Source: Lasioglossum baleicum
Lineage: Eukaryota; Arthropoda; Insecta; Hymenoptera; Halictidae
Reading direction: 5' to 3'
Assembly (NCBI RefSeq): GCF_051020765.1
Contig: NC_134941.1
Span: forward strand, 5,270,001-5,334,000
DNA: 64,000 nucleotides
The notes under the pieces are model-generated. The model had not been told where the DNA came from and searched no databases. It saw only the letters and a list, made by a program, of their open reading frames with translations. This document shows positions 13,274-26,140 of this stretch, piece after piece. The number at the start of each line of letters is the position of its first letter. The stretch's first letter is position 1. Both the position numbers and the translations under genes were made by a program.

Positions 13274-14215
13274 TCAGTCCCCATTCATGACACGCAACAG
13301 TTCCTCGAAGGATCCTCCTTCTATCGAGGCCCCGAACGATATGAATTCCACTCGCGGCGGATCCGAAATGGAAGCTAATTGCAGTGTCTCTGAACGATCA
13401 ACACTTCTCGCAACGGATCCTGGTACTGTTGGGCTACGCCCGTGGCAGGTGTGCGTTATGAAGCGTGGTCGCCGGCCCGTGGAAAATGGCGGAGAGCTCG
13501 TCAAATTCGGTCGGATCGTGGTGGGAAAAAAATAATAAGAAGACGAACAAGGAAAGAACCTGGGTAGGAGAACGACGAGGCGGGGAGTGATCGCGCTCGG
13601 CACCACAAGGGAAGTAGGCAGAGTAATCTCGATGGTGCCGAGGCATCGGTGCCATCGAGCCGAGAGAATAAGTATACATTTTATCCGTAACGTGTTCGCC
13701 ATTACCCTACGACGTCGAAGCCACGGGCTAAGTAACGGCTCGTGAGGGTCGAGAACGGCTTCGTAATGCGATGTGTGTGCAACATAAGTGGCCATCAGCC
13801 AACATAAACAATCGCCATGGTAAGTATATGGTGCGACGATACTCGGCCCCTCTCCCTCTATCGTGCTGTTTAGCCTCCTTCTCGTTCCCAGGACCATGTC
13901 CCTCCGTCCCTCTTCGTTCGAGCTAGTCCCGACGACCGATCGTGGAATCGTACCGGGGTCCTCTCGCAGGATACCTGCTACGTATACGGGGCCCCATTGG
14001 AGACGGTGCAGCGTAATGGAGCCATTATCGCTGGATAACTTCATCATCGGCCATTGGCGTAGGCCGTTCACCACGGGTACACCTCTTCCGCTCCGTTCAC
14101 CGATCAACCCGATACAAAACGATTGCCGGGTAGGCGGGAAGGGGTATCTTATCGATGATGGGAATTGTGCTTCGTCTTCGTTCCTTTGGCATCGTGTACC
14201 GATATTATAGCACAT
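13274..14215 (-). other. long uninterrupted reading frame of unknown status
   Basis: Reading on the - strand from the ATG at 14213-14215 gives 313 codons; the frame is open to 14329 (351 codons) if a TTG start is allowed. It lies in a GC-rich patch (about 13,200-14,450). I recognise no domain, signal peptide or repeat, and Arg, Ser and Pro are abundant as expected for random GC-rich frames. Frames of 115 codons are also open on the + strand at 13188-13535 and 13863-14210, which argues that low stop density causes the openness. No polyadenylation signal or splice pattern supports a gene. It could be an orphan gene or a noncoding island. Confidence 0.2.
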
Positions 14216-14329
14216 ATTGAAAATTCTACATAATTTAATGTGCCCCTCGTGGACGGATATGGCTATGGTTCTTGGAACATCGCCGTTTATAATCTGGCCC
14301 GATCGCGACTCAACGCGTACACGCCCCAA

Positions 14330-15850
14330 TGCGCGACCACTTCCATGGAAAGCGGGGATTGTTAATGACGTTTGGAAATAACGAGGGCAACGATTGAGGG
14401 GACCTTTCGGTGGCTAGATGGCCCCCGCTTGATCAACCCTCGCTCGATAGTTTCCGCGTTCTCTTTCGCTCGTGATCAAGTTTATCTCAACTGGTCGTGA
14501 AATTCCACTGCAAAGGAAAAGACTTTGCAATTTAACCGTTCAGAAAAGTGACGCCTGATTGTTAGTTCATTCTCTGCGACCGACATTGTGTTATGTTACT
14601 GATGTCACCACAATATGTTGATTAATTAGACTTTTCCGTGTGCTAGAAAGTAATCCTAGAAAAGTAAGCAATAATAAAAATTCCGCAGCAACGCTTTTGG
14701 GAACACGCCTACCGCAAGGAAACGCAAAACAAAAGAAAACGATTTTGACACACACCGGCGAACTAGGGGGACCCCTTAATTCCGGGACAGAGTTTCTCCC
14801 GTGTCCTCGTCGTGTAACCTGTTTTCATCGTGTCCTCCCCGTATCGTGTTCACTTAGGGCCCATTCACGTTGTAATTATGGTAACCATAAGCGGCGAGGT
14901 CGTGTTTTAATCCGGAGGAGTAAACGGGCAGACAGACGTAGCCTCTAACCGAGACAAATTTTCGAAATCTATCAACGGGCGGGCATTAGCATAATTTGAC
15001 ACTTTGCAAGTGGAACGGCAGGTGGCTGAGAGAGGGACGATGCTCCGGTGTCAGCAGCCTCTCGGGCCGAGACGCGAGGGCGCGCAGCCTCGCGAAAAAG
15101 TCTAGCAAGACCGCGCTAAAAGTCGTATCGCCCTGAACAACGTCGTTCCATGCGAACGTCCACCGGGGAAGATTGACCACCTTCGATGGTAATGGGGGCT
15201 TGATTACAAAGCACGCTCCACTCCGGCCCAGCCCCCTGTTTATATCAATATCTCTCTTCTACGTGCACACATCCACACAAGCACGCATCCATTCGCTGGC
15301 CTCATCGGCATCATCGTGAACGCGAAGCACGTGTGTGCTCGCGGCTGATCATGATACCCGCCGGTCCACGTACATATTACATACCTACATACACGGCATC
15401 GTTCACCGGAAACGCTGGATTTCATCGAACGCCGCCGACTGGTATCTGAAAATCATCTAAACCCGTTTTCTCCTGAACGATGCAATCACGATCGCATCAG
15501 GGTTGTCACGGTCCATCGCGGGGACTCGCAGACTCCGCTTCGAACAAGAGACCATTGAATTGCGCGATCTGTGTTCCTAATTTTACGACTACCCGGATTA
15601 TCAAGTTGTTATCCACTTCTGTCTGAACGATAATGTTTTTATTAGCCCAACGCGGAACTCGCGTTCCATTTAATCCTCCAGAAATTCACCGACCGAATGA
15701 TTTATTACGATTTGATATGTGTACTAACGAGTTAGCGTCCGCCAAGTGGATTCGAGATATTCGAATGGAAGTATCGGAGCCAGAGCAAGAGAAACCAAAT
15801 TGTGTTTCTTGATAAATGACAGAAATAGTTCGTTACGGATACGGCGATAG
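14330..15850. other. noncoding GC-rich flank, no gene seen
   Basis: GC-rich until about 15,600 with several unremarkable frames of 60-100 codons. Nothing recognisable. Confidence 0.5.
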
Positions 15851-16165
15851 AGCTCGTGCTTCAATAAAAGTGATTAGCTCCGAGAGATTGCTTTAATATT
15901 GCTCTCTTAATGTACTGCGTTTACGGTTTAAGTAGAATCGGTTCTAACTTTGTTTTACCATTTGGTTGAACGTTTTTCGTAAATCATATAATGACGTACA
16001 AGGTCCATGAATTAGCTTTACAGCTTCTGCTTGAGTAAAAGTGATTGGCTGTAAGAGATTGCTTTAACGTTCCTGCCTTAATGCTTCGGTTTTATGATTC
16101 AAGTAATATAGACTCCAACTTGGTTTTACTTTTTGGTGAAACGTTTCTTCAAAATCGTGTAATTA
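15851..16165. repeat. diverged tandem duplication, offset about 171 bp
   Basis: Unit 1 starts AGCTCGTGCTTCAATAAAAG at 15851 and unit 2 starts AGCTTCTGCTTGAGTAAAAG at 16022. Shared blocks in the same order include AAAAGTGATT, GAGATTGCTTTAA, CTTAATG, TAAGTA or CAAGTA, and a TTGGTTGAACG-like block. The level of divergence suggests an old duplication or conserved paired elements. Confidence 0.7.
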
Positions 16166-18049
16166 TCCACAAATCAGTTTTTCTTTTTAGTCAGCTATTA
16201 ATGCTTACACAGTAATTCTGTAGTTAATTCCGGACTTCATTTTTTGGGATGAAAATATGTTTCCTCGGCAACATTGATACTACCGAACTTTTCAGTACAG
16301 AGGCGTAACACGTTCGAATGGAAACAGTATCCTCGACAAAGGCGCGTAGAGACTGGATCATTAATCATAATCGGACGTCAGTGATGTCTTCATCAGCCAA
16401 GGATGCGGCGTGCACGTCTCAGCCATCGAGTTTCCGGTTCGATCTCCTGTCTCGCGAGAGGAAGCACCGACAGGGCGAGAGTGGTCGAAGTCGCAGAGGG
16501 CGACACCGGTGGCGGCCGTACTTCGAAATACAATCCAATCCGCGGCGGATTTCCCGTTACTAAAGCGTATCCAATCGACCGCTAGGTATTTTCAGCTGAA
16601 ACCACCCCTTGGCCTCTCCTTTTTTCGGGGGCGATCGTGCGGAGACGGTGCTGGTGTCGCAGAAACGAGGGTCTCAGCCGGAAAACACCGAGTCAGCACG
16701 CCACGGGAACCATTCGCTGAGAACATGGCCGGTGAAATAAAATGTATCGGCTATTTTCGTTCTCGACACCGCATTGGCCAACCTGGCGTTTCTACCCCAC
16801 CCCCTCCGGCGCGTAACTTCCGATCGGTCGGTTTTGTGTCTCGGCATTCAATATCTCCTGTGTTTCAAGTTAAACGTTGAACCTCGCTTGGCTGAATAGT
16901 GCAGGCTAATTCTATTTCGGAGATGCGCGAAGCTCGCGGTGCAGCGGAACATCATTGCAGAAATTGTTTTGGCCCGGTGTCCATTAAGTGCATAAACAAT
17001 TGCGATCTTTGTTTTATTAAGTGGACGCCCTTTAAAAACTAACTTTTTAAAAATTGGACCAATAAACATGAGTTTTTCAGCTTCTATCAGCTGAAAAATT
17101 TTGTTTGCTTTTTAAATTCGAATCGCAATACTTAAGGCAACAGAAAGTAGCCTAGTCACTAGGGAAATGATAAGCATGACAACTCCCGTTACACCAGGCT
17201 TCTGAAACTGCATCTAATATTCAATACGTATTTTCATCAATTAGTTCTCAGAGTGTGAATTTACACAGAGTTCATTGATTATGCTGAACATATACGCTTT
17301 AGGAGGATAATTATTTATATCGCAGTAACTATTAACTACCGCGAGCAATAAAACAGCGTGAAGCAGAAGAGAAACTGTTCGGTTATGCTACTTCCCGCGC
17401 ATATGGCTCGAGGTTTAGCACAACTACGCGTAGGTATACTATTTCAGAACTGTACAAAATTCAGGAAATAAACCCACGAACTGTCATAAACAGTTTAACA
17501 CAAATAATTTAACGTGTAGAAGCAACACAAGATCTCCAGCTCGTTCCTAATCGAACTGAACGGAAGTATAAAAGAACACAAAAGCAAAGTCTCCATCGCA
17601 TCTAAACAGGAAACACCGACTGCGATTAAACCGTGAGTTCCGCAGTTGAAGCCAGGCAACAGAATAGCCGTGCAGTAGAAAATTAACATTAACTGCTTCA
17701 GTCAATCTCCGTGATCCCCGGGTCCTATCGCTTTTTATTACCAATTTCCCTCTTTTCATACTGTAATTACTTTCTCCATTCATCTTGCGTCATATCTCGC
17801 GGCATCGGCGATCTATCCATCAATTCTAATTTCCCCGATACAGCTGGACAACTAGGAGATTCCTCGACTTCCTTTCCGATCGGAGCCCGTTCTCCGTTCG
17901 AGGCTTCTATTTTTGCTGTTCGCCGTAATCAGCTTGGTCAATTAACGAAGAAAGGGAGCAGCGTGAAGGGAGGACCCGGCTGCACAGGACAATACTGCAA
18001 AGATACAGATGAAACAGTGAGGACACCGGTTCCATTCCTCCCGGCGGCG
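16166..18049. other. noncoding, no gene seen
   Basis: A GC-rich patch at 16,320-16,870 carries overlapping frames on the + strand (up to 156 codons) with no recognisable domain. The rest is AT rich with nothing supportable. Confidence 0.45.
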
Positions 18050-18560
18050 GCAATAACAGTCCCCGTCCAATCAGATGTCTGGAGGCAGCTGGTCAAGAAG
18101 GGGTCCTAGAAAGCTCCGCGCTCTGAAATCTGGCGGGAGCAGCCGAAGCAAGGGGACAAAACATTCGCCGCACGGCCGACCGCGGAACGTATAATAAGTG
18201 TGTGATTAGCATTATTTACGGCCGGTTAACTATTAACCCATAAATCAACCGGAGGACTACATTATCCGGCCGCGGCCCCGGTGTGTTCGTGTGTGTCCGG
18301 TCGCCTCTCTCGAGTCTTCTGCGCCAAGAAAACGGTACCGCACCGAGGTGTGCGGACCGTAGATCGTCCAGCCGATAAGCGACGTGGATTCGTGAGTCAG
18401 GAAACCGCGGGGAGAGTGTGTGAGAGAGAGAACATGAGAGAGTGAGAGAAACCCCGAGGAAACAGCCGGAGGAACAGAGTAAGCTAAATAGAGGAATGAG
18501 GGAGGACAGCAGCATCGGCGGCCAGCCATCTTCCTAGTGATTTAGGAGGACGCGGTGCTT
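18050..18560. promoter_or_regulatory. GC-rich island with GA tract and PHO/YY1-like site
   Basis: A CpG-rich island contains a CCAAT box near 18068 (GTCCAATCAG), a GAGAG-rich tract at 18411-18450 and GCCATCTT at 18525-18532. GAGA-factor and PHO-type sites together are characteristic of insect promoters and Polycomb response elements. No adjacent coding exon is visible, so the role is inference. Confidence 0.35.
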
Positions 18561-20349
18561 TCTTGCCATTATCAGTCGCTTCTTTCCCTCTTGTCTTCTC
18601 TAAATCTCTCGCGAGTTTTAAGCGGATTACAAGGTATCAGCTCGACAACGTTTTGTTGCCCCGAGTTCGACTGCTTCGCTCCAGCTAGTATATTTCATGT
18701 CCGATCTGCCGGATCTGATACCTAACCGTGATGGGAGCTTCGCTACGTTTTCGAACGATTGGGGTGAGGCTCGAGTGAATTTTACTTGAGGAAGCGGGTG
18801 GCTTTGCTGCCTGGGAACGACGATGATGAATACTCGGCGACTAGGGTATCGGGCGGAGGAAAGTGCACACGTTTATTGCTGTTAGGGAGTCTGCATCTTA
18901 AAAGTTAGTAGCATGATGACTTTAAGTAACTCATAAGTTATTTGGTGTACGATTAAATTTTTCACACAAATGTTGCATAGTTTCCGAGGGGACATACATG
19001 CTTTCATGTTATTATGCTGTTTTATCTATGAGGTTTAATTTATGAGGGACACCTTCAGTTTTTTAAATGGAATGCCGAATATTTTTTCTCGAATTCATTA
19101 AAAAGTCACCGTGTTATAGGAGGGTTGAGTGTTATAAATGTTAATTTTTTAATGCTTATCTATAAGCAAATCATGACTGAAATATTCGATTCATTTTTAT
19201 GGGTATTTTAATTTGGATCCAAGATGGTTAATGGTCTTTCGAACAGCGTCCCCCAAAAATTCGGCGCGCCCGGCAACATGGTTCGGCAGAAATTGGAAAA
19301 TAGACCGGCGGTAAATATCAATGTTGCCTCGAAAACAGGGATTGCAAATTATTCAATGAAAAATAATATAATTTGTTCCGTCGTGCTTTTACCGACTCCC
19401 GCATTAGTTGAGAGGTATTGTGCCATACGTCCATGTTAAACATGACCATTAATATCGACGCGGTGCACAATTTAATTGGAACATACTGACAGGAACGTCC
19501 GTGTGCAATGTGTTCTAAAGCTCGAATGATGGACACATATAAATGGCTAATTAATTTAATTACAACATCCGCCGTTATTACATGGAAAACGCAACGGTTA
19601 ATTAGTAAGTACGTCACTCGGTAATTTTACTTTTAATGACGCTCGTTTGCTAAATTATTGATATTACTGGATTTATTCAACGTAGACAATTTAATATTTC
19701 AAGCGTACCTTCCTGCAGTTCCGACGACACGTCGAATATTCTTTCATTTTGTAATCACACATTCCATATAGTATATTTTAACTTGAACATTATTGGTTTT
19801 TCTATAGTTAATATTATAATTGTATAAAATAATGTGCAATATGATTTGTCCCTAGTCATATGATTTATGTCACAGCTACAGAGATAAGAACATTATTGTG
19901 TCTTCATAATTTTCTAGAAGGAAAGAAAAATTGTTTATTTATTGTTCATACTTCACTTACAGAGGAGTGGAATTTTATTTGAATCTAAAAGCAATTATTA
20001 ACAGTATTATTTAGTAGATTTAAATTGAAATCTTCATCAAGAGTGTAACTACTCTACATTGCATGGCAATGGTAAAGGTGGAAATTGAGAATGAGCGAAG
20101 AGAAAACTATTTCATAGCTGCAGAGTACAATTAAACCAATCGCAAATGAAACGAAACCATCAATAAATCATCAGTCTAACACGAGGCTGGTGATTGCCCA
20201 GGAGAACAGCCGGAATAAGGTATCCTCCCCCAATGTATTGCATTTACATCGGATTTCGGGAGGTTTCCGCACATCGTACGCGCGGCCAAGCACGCTTCTG
20301 CAGTCACCGCAGATCCTCCTAAATAAATTCCCATAAAGCAGCTCCGGTG
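18561..20349. other. noncoding, no gene seen
   Basis: AT-rich apart from the tail of the preceding island. The short frames here show no recognisable features. Confidence 0.55.
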
Positions 20350-20510
20350 GCTTGGTCACGTTGGCCCGGTCTTGGCACTTGCACCGTACACTCCCTGCTC
20401 CCGTATTCGAGACACGAGATCCTGCCAGTGGTACGTCATTCGCCCTGTCGCTAATCAGAACTAACCGCCGACGCGTGACTCGAATTCACCTCGTCGCCGT
20501 CGACGGAACC

Positions 20511-20556
20511 GGAGAGACAGAGAGAGAGAGAAAGAGAGAGAGTGAGAGAGAGAGGA
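20511..20556 (+). repeat. GA microsatellite
   Basis: Nearly uninterrupted GAGAGA with occasional A or T substitutions. Confidence 0.85.
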
Positions 20557-20731
20557 ACGAGGCCGCACAGCGGGAAAGCCGGCCTAGAGGAACAAGGTGA
20601 AAAAAGGGACGGGCGCGAAGAAGAAACGCAGACACGTCGTTACGACGCAGCCATCTTTGCATCTCCCTTTCACCAGCAACCCCATTTTTGCGCCCCTGTT
20701 ATGGCCGTTCCATCGCGAACCGCTGGCTAAG

Positions 20732-20861
20732 TCTCCTCCTCGACTTCGACTTCTTCCTCCTAGTCTAGACCCTCGTGTTACTTCGCCATCCCCTGTCTTC
20801 CCTTCCCTCCTCTTTCCTACTTCTCCACTTCCTTCCCTCCCTCCCGTCTTCTTCTTCTTCA
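20732..20861 (+). repeat. polypyrimidine tract
   Basis: About 130 bases dominated by CTTCCTCC and CCTTCC units on the + strand. Confidence 0.75.
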
Positions 20862-21196
20862 TCCATGTTCTTGATCGCCCCGGCAATTAGACTTGCAAAG
20901 CAACCGCGAATTCGCGGGGATTCCAACTTCCGGCCGAGTGACGAGGGAGGACCGATTTCCCTTGATTCCTACGGTTGCTCGAAAATCGTTAGCGAGATAA
21001 AGCACCGTCGATTTTATTCCGATCTTGGGAATTGCTGGAATTGCCGGGCGAATTTGAACTTGGATGAAATAACGAAAAAAAATGGGTCATCTGTTCTTCA
21101 CATGTCAATTATGCTCGCTGTTGCTTGAAAGCTGGTTGATCCTTTACAGTGACCGCGTTACTAAAATTGAGAAAATGGGAAATTATGTATTATTAG

Positions 21197-21480
21197 TAGA
21201 CTGCGGATCTTTATGCAAAATAAAAATGTTCTTCATTGACTCTGGTAAGCAGGAATAAAATAAAAACTAATTTCGTTCCTTAATGACTTTCTATTGATTA
21301 TAAATTTTTATTTTTTTATAAATTAATTGAAATATAAAACAGTAAAGAATTAAAAAACTTTAAGAACATTGCAATGATGGTTTTAATGCAGTGTTTAATG
21401 CAAAGTTTTTTAATTCTTTACTGTTTTATATTTCACTCAGCCAATTTCTTTATAAATGCATAAAGATCCGCGGTGTAATT
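21197..21480. mobile_element. second hAT-type MITE copy with internal 34-bp palindrome arms
   Basis: Begins TAGACTGCGGATCTTTATGC and ends with ATAAATGCATAAAGATCCGC followed by GGTGTA. The octamer ATTATTAG precedes it (21189-21196) and occurs again at 21481-21488, separated from the terminal repeat by three bases. Inside, 21328-21361 and 21402-21435 are perfect 34-bp inverted copies. The terminal repeat is shared with the element at 4736. The internal hairpin suggests a transcript that folds into a stem. Confidence 0.75.
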
Positions 21481-21535
21481 ATTATTAGTATGCTAATCGC
21501 ATAAAGGAAACACTTTAGTAACGTGTCTGTGCAAG

Positions 21536-21580
21536 ACTTACCGTATCTACTTGCAAGCCTTACCGCATCTACTTGCAAGC
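21536..21580. repeat. two tandem 22-bp units
   Basis: ACTTACCGTATCTACTTGCA is followed directly by a second copy with CGCATC in place of CGTATC. Confidence 0.75.
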
Positions 21581-22539
21581 ATTTACATACATACGGACTC
21601 GACTCTTCTTATGCAGGAACTTTATTCAATACTTTTTCGCAAACATCGAATTAATATCCCATCTGTAATCGATCTTATTTAATTGACAATTTTTGTTTGC
21701 ATTTTGTACATTGTTTCGTGATACGATTTGTAGGCTGTTGGGCAATAGGAAATGATTGAATAGTTTTCCAATTGAAGATCTCACGATTTGCGGCGGAAAT
21801 TGAACGGGGGCTCGAGAGGGTCGCGATGACGAGTCACGATTTAATGAACAGCACTAAAACCCATTCTTAGCCTGACTAGCTCATCTAATCTATCCATTCC
21901 AGCTTTTTTTCTTCCCGTTTCGCCGATCGTCTCGCTTTTTTTTCCACAAGCGGCAGACGATAAAGACGTCAAACGTCAGTTAACGAGCCAAGAGGTCGCG
22001 ACCGAACTTGCATTGAGAAATTTCAATTCATGAGCTCGCCAAAGCAACGTCGATCCATTGATCGAAAGACTCACTACTGACTGTAACGCGCTATCATAGT
22101 TGCGTAATATTTCACGAACGATCTCATGATGATTCAGGAAACTTCCAATTACCAATAAGCTTCTCAACCCTCGATTTCTAATCTATGTAATTATACTTAC
22201 ATCACGATTATTTAAATTCATAAAATATAGGATGGACCAAATGCATAAAATCCGCTGTCTAATTATAACACCATAATGTCTTTTATTTAATTCCACAGAT
22301 CGATCAATCTTAAACACAAAATTTCTGTTTAAGCGACTGTTTTAACGTTTTAACACGTAAATCTTGCGCCATTACATTGAAACTATTAAAATATAAGTAT
22401 GTGCGGTCTATTCCATTCGAAAACGTTCTGCTATATGTACATATGTATTCTGCCAGACCGAGTCTTCATTTAATTGTAATATTCACTCTTGCATATAATA
22501 TCGTCGATAGACTAAAAAGAAAAATGCAGACTTTACTAA
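21581..22539. other. noncoding, with a hAT MITE relic
   Basis: ATGCATAAAATCCGCTGTCT at 22241-22260 is a right-hand MITE end. Nothing else is supportable. Confidence 0.5.
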
Positions 22540-23224
22540 TAGTCTAGTCAACGAAAAGTTGTAGAGGGAAATGGAAGGAATACTTAATTTTTAACTTTGG
22601 GACTTTGTTTGGACTAGTTAGGAGGTAAACATACCAAAAGTCCTAGGAGGTAAGCGGGGTGCAGGGGAACACGTAGAAGGTCTCCTTTTTCGGTTTTCCG
22701 CTTATATCTCGGAAACTATGTGTGCCAGCGATAAGACCATTCTATACAAAAGTAAAGCTGATAAAATGTGTCACAAGATTGATTCGATTCAGTTTTTCGC
22801 TATCTCGCATAGCTTCCGAGATATCCGCGCTAGAAGTTCACTAATTGTTCTGAAGTGTTAACTAGTCAAATAAGGCAAAAAACGTGAGGCAAAAATTTCT
22901 TTTTCACAATTAGTGAACTTTGAGCGCGGATATCTCGGAGACTATGCGAGATAGCGAAAAACTGAATGGAGTCAATCTTATGGAAAATTTTGTCAGTTTT
23001 AATTTTGTATAGTATGGCCTTATCGCTAGGACACATAGTTTCCGAGATATAAGCTGAAAACCGAAAAAGGGGACCTTCTACGTGCCCCCTGCACTCCGCT
23101 CACCTCCTAGGACTTTTAGTATGTTTACCTCCTAACTAGTCCAAACAAAGTCCCAAAGTTAAAAATTGTGTTCTTTCCATTTCCCTCTACACCCCCCTTA
23201 TGAGCATTCATTGACTGGACTATA
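22540..23224. mobile_element. foldback element with inverted-repeat arms of about 300 bp
   Basis: The two halves are long inverted copies. The left arm runs TAGTCTAGTCAACGAA, then GTAGAGGGAAATGGAAGGAA, TTTGGACTAGTTAGGAGGTA, TATCTCGGAAACTATGTGTG and CGAGATATCCGCGCT. The right arm repeats these in reverse complement and ends TTCATTGACTGGACTA. A short asymmetric spacer lies near 22850-22905. There is no coding frame. This is a nonautonomous foldback or MITE-like element. The superfamily is unresolved because the target duplication is unclear, although TA at both edges is compatible with Tc1/mariner. Confidence 0.85.
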
Positions 23225-26140
23225 ATAATTTTTTAACAAGATATTGTTTGAAAATTTAAGATCGTATTATTTCTTTGAAATTTTTCCTATTTCTGGGAAA
23301 TGGCTTCCTCAAAAAGTAAGAAACGATTTTCTTCGGCCCAATAGGGTTTATAGAGTCGCAATTAAATACTTTAATACATGTCGATTTATCTTCCTCGAAT
23401 CGATCGACGGAAATCGATATCGACCAGGGGGATCCCTGTAGAACGATAAAGTCCCGAAGTAATTAGCCCGATGTTTACACAGTTTAACGTTTCCCTGGTA
23501 TCTTCGGTTCTCCTCCTACACGGCTCAATTAACTTACGGCGCACTTAATTAGTCGTCCTGACTCTTGGCACGCGGCAACATGGCATGCCGTAGCGCTTTC
23601 GAATCGCTGGCGTCCGCTAAATTTTCTGCCGGTCTTATCTGCGAAATAATTATCTACGGAACGGGGATGGAATTTTTATCGACGCGACCGAACCGGCAGA
23701 TAATCCGGCGAGATACGGCCGCGTTTCGCGATTGTCCGGGCTTCTCGTTCGCCGAGCACGAGATTTTTTTATTTGTTGTTTAATAAATTCTCTGGTGTTA
23801 GGATGTTATCGCTGAAAATGCGAACTTCAGCAAAATCAATAATTACCAGATTGAATGTATCTCGATCGATGGGAAAAATCGATTTATTTTTTTAATTTCT
23901 TTAAGATTTATTTCTTATGATACCTTTTTGTTTATTAATATACGTATCTCGCAGTAAATGCTGATCAAGTGAAATTATTCGTTCTGTTCTTGTTTTCTAG
24001 TCGAGTGCGCAGAATTTATGTCAGCTAGTCAAGTGAGTAATCAGTACTATGTATTTTAATAACTAATTACGTCTTTGTATCACGAGATACTGAGAATGTT
24101 ATGTCTATTTATTTTAAATTTGATTTAATTATAATTAGTACGTTTTATTCTTTGATTATTGATTTGCACCATTCTCCATTCGGAGAATTACTATAATTTT
24201 GCATGTTGGAAAATTTAATGACATAGACGTACACCGAGTGTTAATATAAACTAGATGTGTATTACCAGTTCAGATAAGTAGAAAGGAGAATCCGTTGGTA
24301 TCGTAATTTATTAGGTAGAACGTTGGTAATTAACGCGGACGTAGACATATTAGTACGATTTTAATCTGTTTTCTTTCTTGTACAAAGGAAATGTATCACA
24401 TGGACTGTTTGCATGAAGTGTATCATTATACCTTTATCTAGACAGTAATATGCCTTATAAAATTATACAGTAACATTTTCAGTTATTCTTCGAAGAAAGA
24501 AATGAGAAATGCGAATAAACTGTTAGCGATCTCAAGAAGTATGGTTGCCTTCGTTTGAGCAAATTTTGCATAATGTAGTTTCTTTGTGAACTAATTTATG
24601 AATGGTGCCAGTTATGAGATAGTGCAACATAAATAGTAGTGTATCATAATATATTCACTCATTGACTAGATAGATATTGTGTGTAGTACATAGTGAATCC
24701 TTTATTTTTTACTGAAATGAAACTAATAATTTTATAGGGTGTTGTGTCGGTAATCGGAGGAAGTATTAAAAGCATTGAATATACTTAATATTTACGAGTG
24801 AATAATATTTAAAAAAACATTATTATAAACATTTTTTTGTTCTACAGAATTTAGAACCGGTTGTTTTCTTTTATTGAAAAATGCGCATAAATCAATGAAT
24901 TTATTCAATAAATTGCTACAAAAGTACCTTCACAATTTCTCTACTTGTAAAATAAGAAATCCTGAATGGATGATTGTGACCAGTAGTTCTACTTTTAAAT
25001 AATAAATGCTATAACATAATTCAAAAGAATTAATGAAATTTATAAAATTGATAAGATAAGTTTTTCTTCCTCTAAAGTCCCAGAAAATTGTCAAACTGCG
25101 AGAACCGAAGCTCTCACCTCTAAGATTTTGAACAATGGAAAAAGAATGATGGTTAATCGATAATCGTCAGGAAATGATCGGCGAGTTCGATGTATGAGTC
25201 CGCGTTGGCCGCCGAGGATAGCAGGCGGCTCGTAATAAAGAAAAATGGCGTCGGCGACGCGAATTTCCATGACGCCGTAGAAAATTCCGGGAAAGGAGCG
25301 AACAGAGGGCCATGAAAAATTGATCGAGCACGATATCTCACGTTTAGGCGAATCCGGCGAGGCAAGCAGGACACGCGCGTCCCATGCATCAAAAAGCCGC
25401 CGGCTCCGGGCCGTGCTTTAATATAAAACTTAAATAACGATACAGCAGCGTCATGACGAAAATGGGAAATAATCTTATGAATAAGTTCTTCCCCGGGGCG
25501 TGCTTGGCTCAGCTGGGCTCGCCGGGAGACCACGGCAAATTTGAGAACCCCCCGCGATTTTACAAATTACCTTTACATGATCGTCGCCGCCGCAACGGCA
25601 GCGATTAATTCTGCCCGCTCGTCTTCTTCCGGTCGTTTCGTCGAGTTTGCAAACTTACCAGGTTCCCTTTTGACGTATCCTGTCGGTACACGCGGAATCC
25701 TTTCCTCACCGGCTCCTGGAACGTCTCCTGGAACGTGATTAACAAAATGGTGGATCAAATGTGACGTGCTTTCGTTCGTACCTTCTCTAATTTGATGTTG
25801 AAAGAAACATCTGTCATCAATTACTAGCAGACTGGGCACCTTGGGTCACTTCTAGCCTGCGTTTGTGAAAAGTATTATAAAATCACAATTTTGAGATTAA
25901 TTAAAATTCCCTTCTGTAGATACTTAACACTTGTACAAGTATAAATTTGGAAACACACCTGTACTCCATCAATATTAACAAGGGTACAAACACCTCATCT
26001 CAACCCTAACTTTCATATCTTCCCCTTCGATTCAGAATTTTTCAAAGTAAACAATTCTAAGTAGATCACAAGTTTTAATTCCAGATTTTTAGATTTCATA
26101 GATGAATAAGTCCATACAATGATCTCTCTTTTTGTAGTTG
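23225..26140. other. noncoding, no gene seen
   Basis: GC-rich patches at 23,380-23,770 and 25,150-25,740 contain only unremarkable frames (126 codons at most). The intervening 1.3 kb is very AT rich. Confidence 0.55.

Larger units (their letters stand above)
20350..20990. promoter_or_regulatory. GC-rich island with GA and CT tracts and PHO/YY1-like site
   Basis: Holds a (GA)n tract at 20511-20556, GCCATCTT at 20650-20657 and a pyrimidine-rich tract of about 130 bases at 20732-20861. The order of GA tract then GCCATCTT within about 140 bases repeats the arrangement of the island at 18.4 kb. Open frames on both strands (up to 117 codons) are low-complexity products of the tracts. Confidence 0.35.

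Noticed and set aside
16410..16880. 156-codon + strand frame
   Set aside because: Compositionally random, overlaps two other open frames, and no recognisable motif or splice context.
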